Shown here one piece after another: positions 5,208 to 6,323 of a stretch of DNA of 6,323 nucleotides. The notes below the pieces were generated by a model, which saw nothing but the letters and a program-made list of their open reading frames with translations, was not told where the DNA came from and did not search any database. Source of the DNA: UBA4246 sp045113475 (lineage in GTDB: Bacteria > Bacillota > Clostridia > Christensenellales > Aristaeellaceae); contig JBGUIY010000220.1 in the NCBI GenBank assembly GCA_045113475.1, forward strand, positions 1 to 6,323, in the 5' to 3' direction. Position 1 is the stretch's first letter; each line of letters opens with the position of its first letter. The translations under genes were made by a program, and so were the position numbers.

Positions 5208-6323
5208 TTACTCGATCACTGCCCGGTGATAAACCTTCTTGCCCTTGCGGATGACCACGCCAGCCTTGAGGTCTTCGGCGGAAACGGTCGTATTCACGTC
5301 GTCCGCCTTGACGCCGTTCACCATGACGCCGCCCTGCTGCACGAGCCGGCGGGCGTCGGATTTGCTGGCGCAGAGCTTGCAGCGGGCCATCAGGTCCACC
5401 AGGTTATAGCCCGCTTCGGGCACCTCGTCCGCCGTCAGGACGGTCTTGGGCATGTTGGCGTCGTTCCCCATGCCGGAGAACAGGGACGCGGCGGTCTCCT
5501 CCGCCTTCTTCGCCTCTTCCTCGCCGTGCACCAGCTTGGTCAGCTCGAAGGCCAGGATCTTCTTCTTTTCGTTGATGCGGGAATCGTCCCAGTGTTCCAT
5601 GGCGTCGATCTGGTCCAGGGGGATGAAGGTGAGCATGCGGATGCACTTCATCACGTCGGCGTCGTCCACGTTGCGCCAGTACTGGTAGAAGTCGTAGGGG
5701 CTGGTCTTCTCGGGATCGAGCCACACCGCGCCTTTGGCGGTCTTGCCCATCTTCTTGCCCTCGGAGTTGAGCAGCAGGGTAATGGTCATGGCGTAGGCGT
5801 CGTCCCCGGTCTTCTTGCGGATCAGCTCGGTGCCGGCCAGCATGTTGCTCCACTGGTCGTCGCCGCCGAACTGCATGTTGCAGCCGTAATGGGTATGCAG
5901 ATACCAGAAGTCGTAGCTCTGCATTATCATATAGTTGAATTCGAGGAATGAGAGTCCGCGTTCGAGTCTCTGCTTGTAGCACTCGGCTGTGAGCATACGG
6001 TTTACACTGAACTGCGCACCAACTTCACGGAGCACCTCGATGTAGTTGAGGTTCATAAGCCAGTCTGCGTTGTTTACGACGATAGCCTTTCCCTCTGAGA
6101 AGTCGATGAAGCGGCTCATCTGCTTCTTGAAGCATTCAACGTTGTGCTGGATAGTCTCGGGAGTCATCATCTTTCTCATATCGGTCTTGCCGGTGGGATC
6201 GCCGATCATAGCTGTACCGCCGCCGATGAGCACGATAGGCTTGTTTCCAGCCATCTGGAGTCTCTTCATAAGGCAGAGCGCCATAAAGTGACCAACGTGG
6301 AGCGAGTCGGCAGTGGGATCAAA
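5208..6323 (-). CDS. tyrS: Tyrosine-tRNA ligase (TyrRS), N-terminus missing at window edge
   Basis: Cytoplasmic enzyme that charges tRNA-Tyr with tyrosine. The open frame reaches the right edge, leaving 371 residues; about 30-40 N-terminal residues are outside, judged by the usual length near 410. Visible residues start FDPTADSLHVGHF, with the class I HIGH motif as HVGH (9-12). The tyrosine-binding YMIMQSYDF (Y131, Q135, D138) and QFGGDDQWSN (151-160) follow, then KKMGKT (190-195) as the KMSKS loop. A C-terminal S4-like RNA-binding domain (about 303-371) has the RRLVQQGGVMVNG pattern. It ends in tandem TAA codons (5205-5210). The upstream leader, where a T-box would lie, is not in the window. 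Codon use changes sharply at about 5898-5927: before it (5' side) 12 Leu codons include no CTG and Arg uses AGA and CGT; after it CTG, CGC/CGG and ACC dominate. The frame is intact, so this is a mosaic gene or an assembly join. Confidence 0.96.
   Translation of the reverse strand, partial: FDPTADSLHVGHFMALCLMKRLQMAGNKPIVLIGGGTAMIGDPTGKTDMRKMMTPETIQHNVECFKKQMSRFIDFSEGKAIVVNNADWLMNLNYIEVLREVGAQFSVNRMLTAECYKQRLERGLSFLEFNYMIMQSYDFWYLHTHYGCNMQFGGDDQWSNMLAGTELIRKKTGDDAYAMTITLLLNSEGKKMGKTAKGAVWLDPEKTSPYDFYQYWRNVDDADVMKCIRMLTFIPLDQIDAMEHWDDSRINEKKKILAFELTKLVHGEEEAKKAEETAASLFSGMGNDANMPKTVLTADEVPEAGYNLVDLMARCKLCASKSDARRLVQQGGVMVNGVKADDVNTTVSAEDLKAGVVIRKGKKVYHRAVIE

Overview
The window shows five complete and two edge-truncated protein-coding genes, all on the minus strand, so transcription runs from the right edge to the left. 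No RNA gene, CRISPR array, insertion sequence or phage gene was seen. The DNA is GC-rich (roughly 60% in blocks counted by hand) with strong G/C preference at third codon positions, so many overlapping open frames are shadows and are left out. A PurR-type purine repressor, Shine-Dalgarno starts and the gene families present point to a Bacillota (Clostridia-like) gut or rumen type bacterium. The species cannot be named from the sequence alone.

Right part (6323 to 4359): the 3' part of tyrS (tyrosyl-tRNA synthetase; its N-terminus lies outside the window), then after 39 bp the purine repressor gene purR with a GTG start. They are probably co-transcribed. A 175-bp gap follows (4184-4358). It holds a long composite inverted repeat, a perfect TATAAT box beside it and a GC-rich leader with three competing stem segments. 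This gap probably separates two transcription units.

Left part (4183 to 1): a tightly packed five-gene set. The order is an AadA-like nucleotidyltransferase, a 12-helix MFS transporter of the SLC45/sugar type, a membrane-anchored glycerophosphodiester phosphodiesterase, a membrane-anchored endonuclease/exonuclease/phosphatase (EEP) family hydrolase, and the start of a membrane-anchored protein that may be an alpha/beta hydrolase. Two junctions are ATGA overlaps, one has a 4-nt gap (or an overlap with the upstream start), and the last gap is 13 bp, which fits one translationally coupled operon. Uptake combined with cleavage of phosphodiesters or lipids near the membrane is a reasonable reading, but the shared substrate is unknown.

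The most striking observation is inside tyrS. Codon choice changes abruptly at about 5898-5927, within the segment coding for the conserved tyrosine-binding region. Upstream of that point (the right end of the window) the gene uses CTC/CTT, AGA/CGT and ACT/ACA codons. Downstream it uses CTG, CGC/CGG and ACC, like the rest of the window. The protein stays in frame and intact, so this is either a mosaic gene made by homologous recombination or a chimeric assembly join. No clear new defence or mobile system was found.
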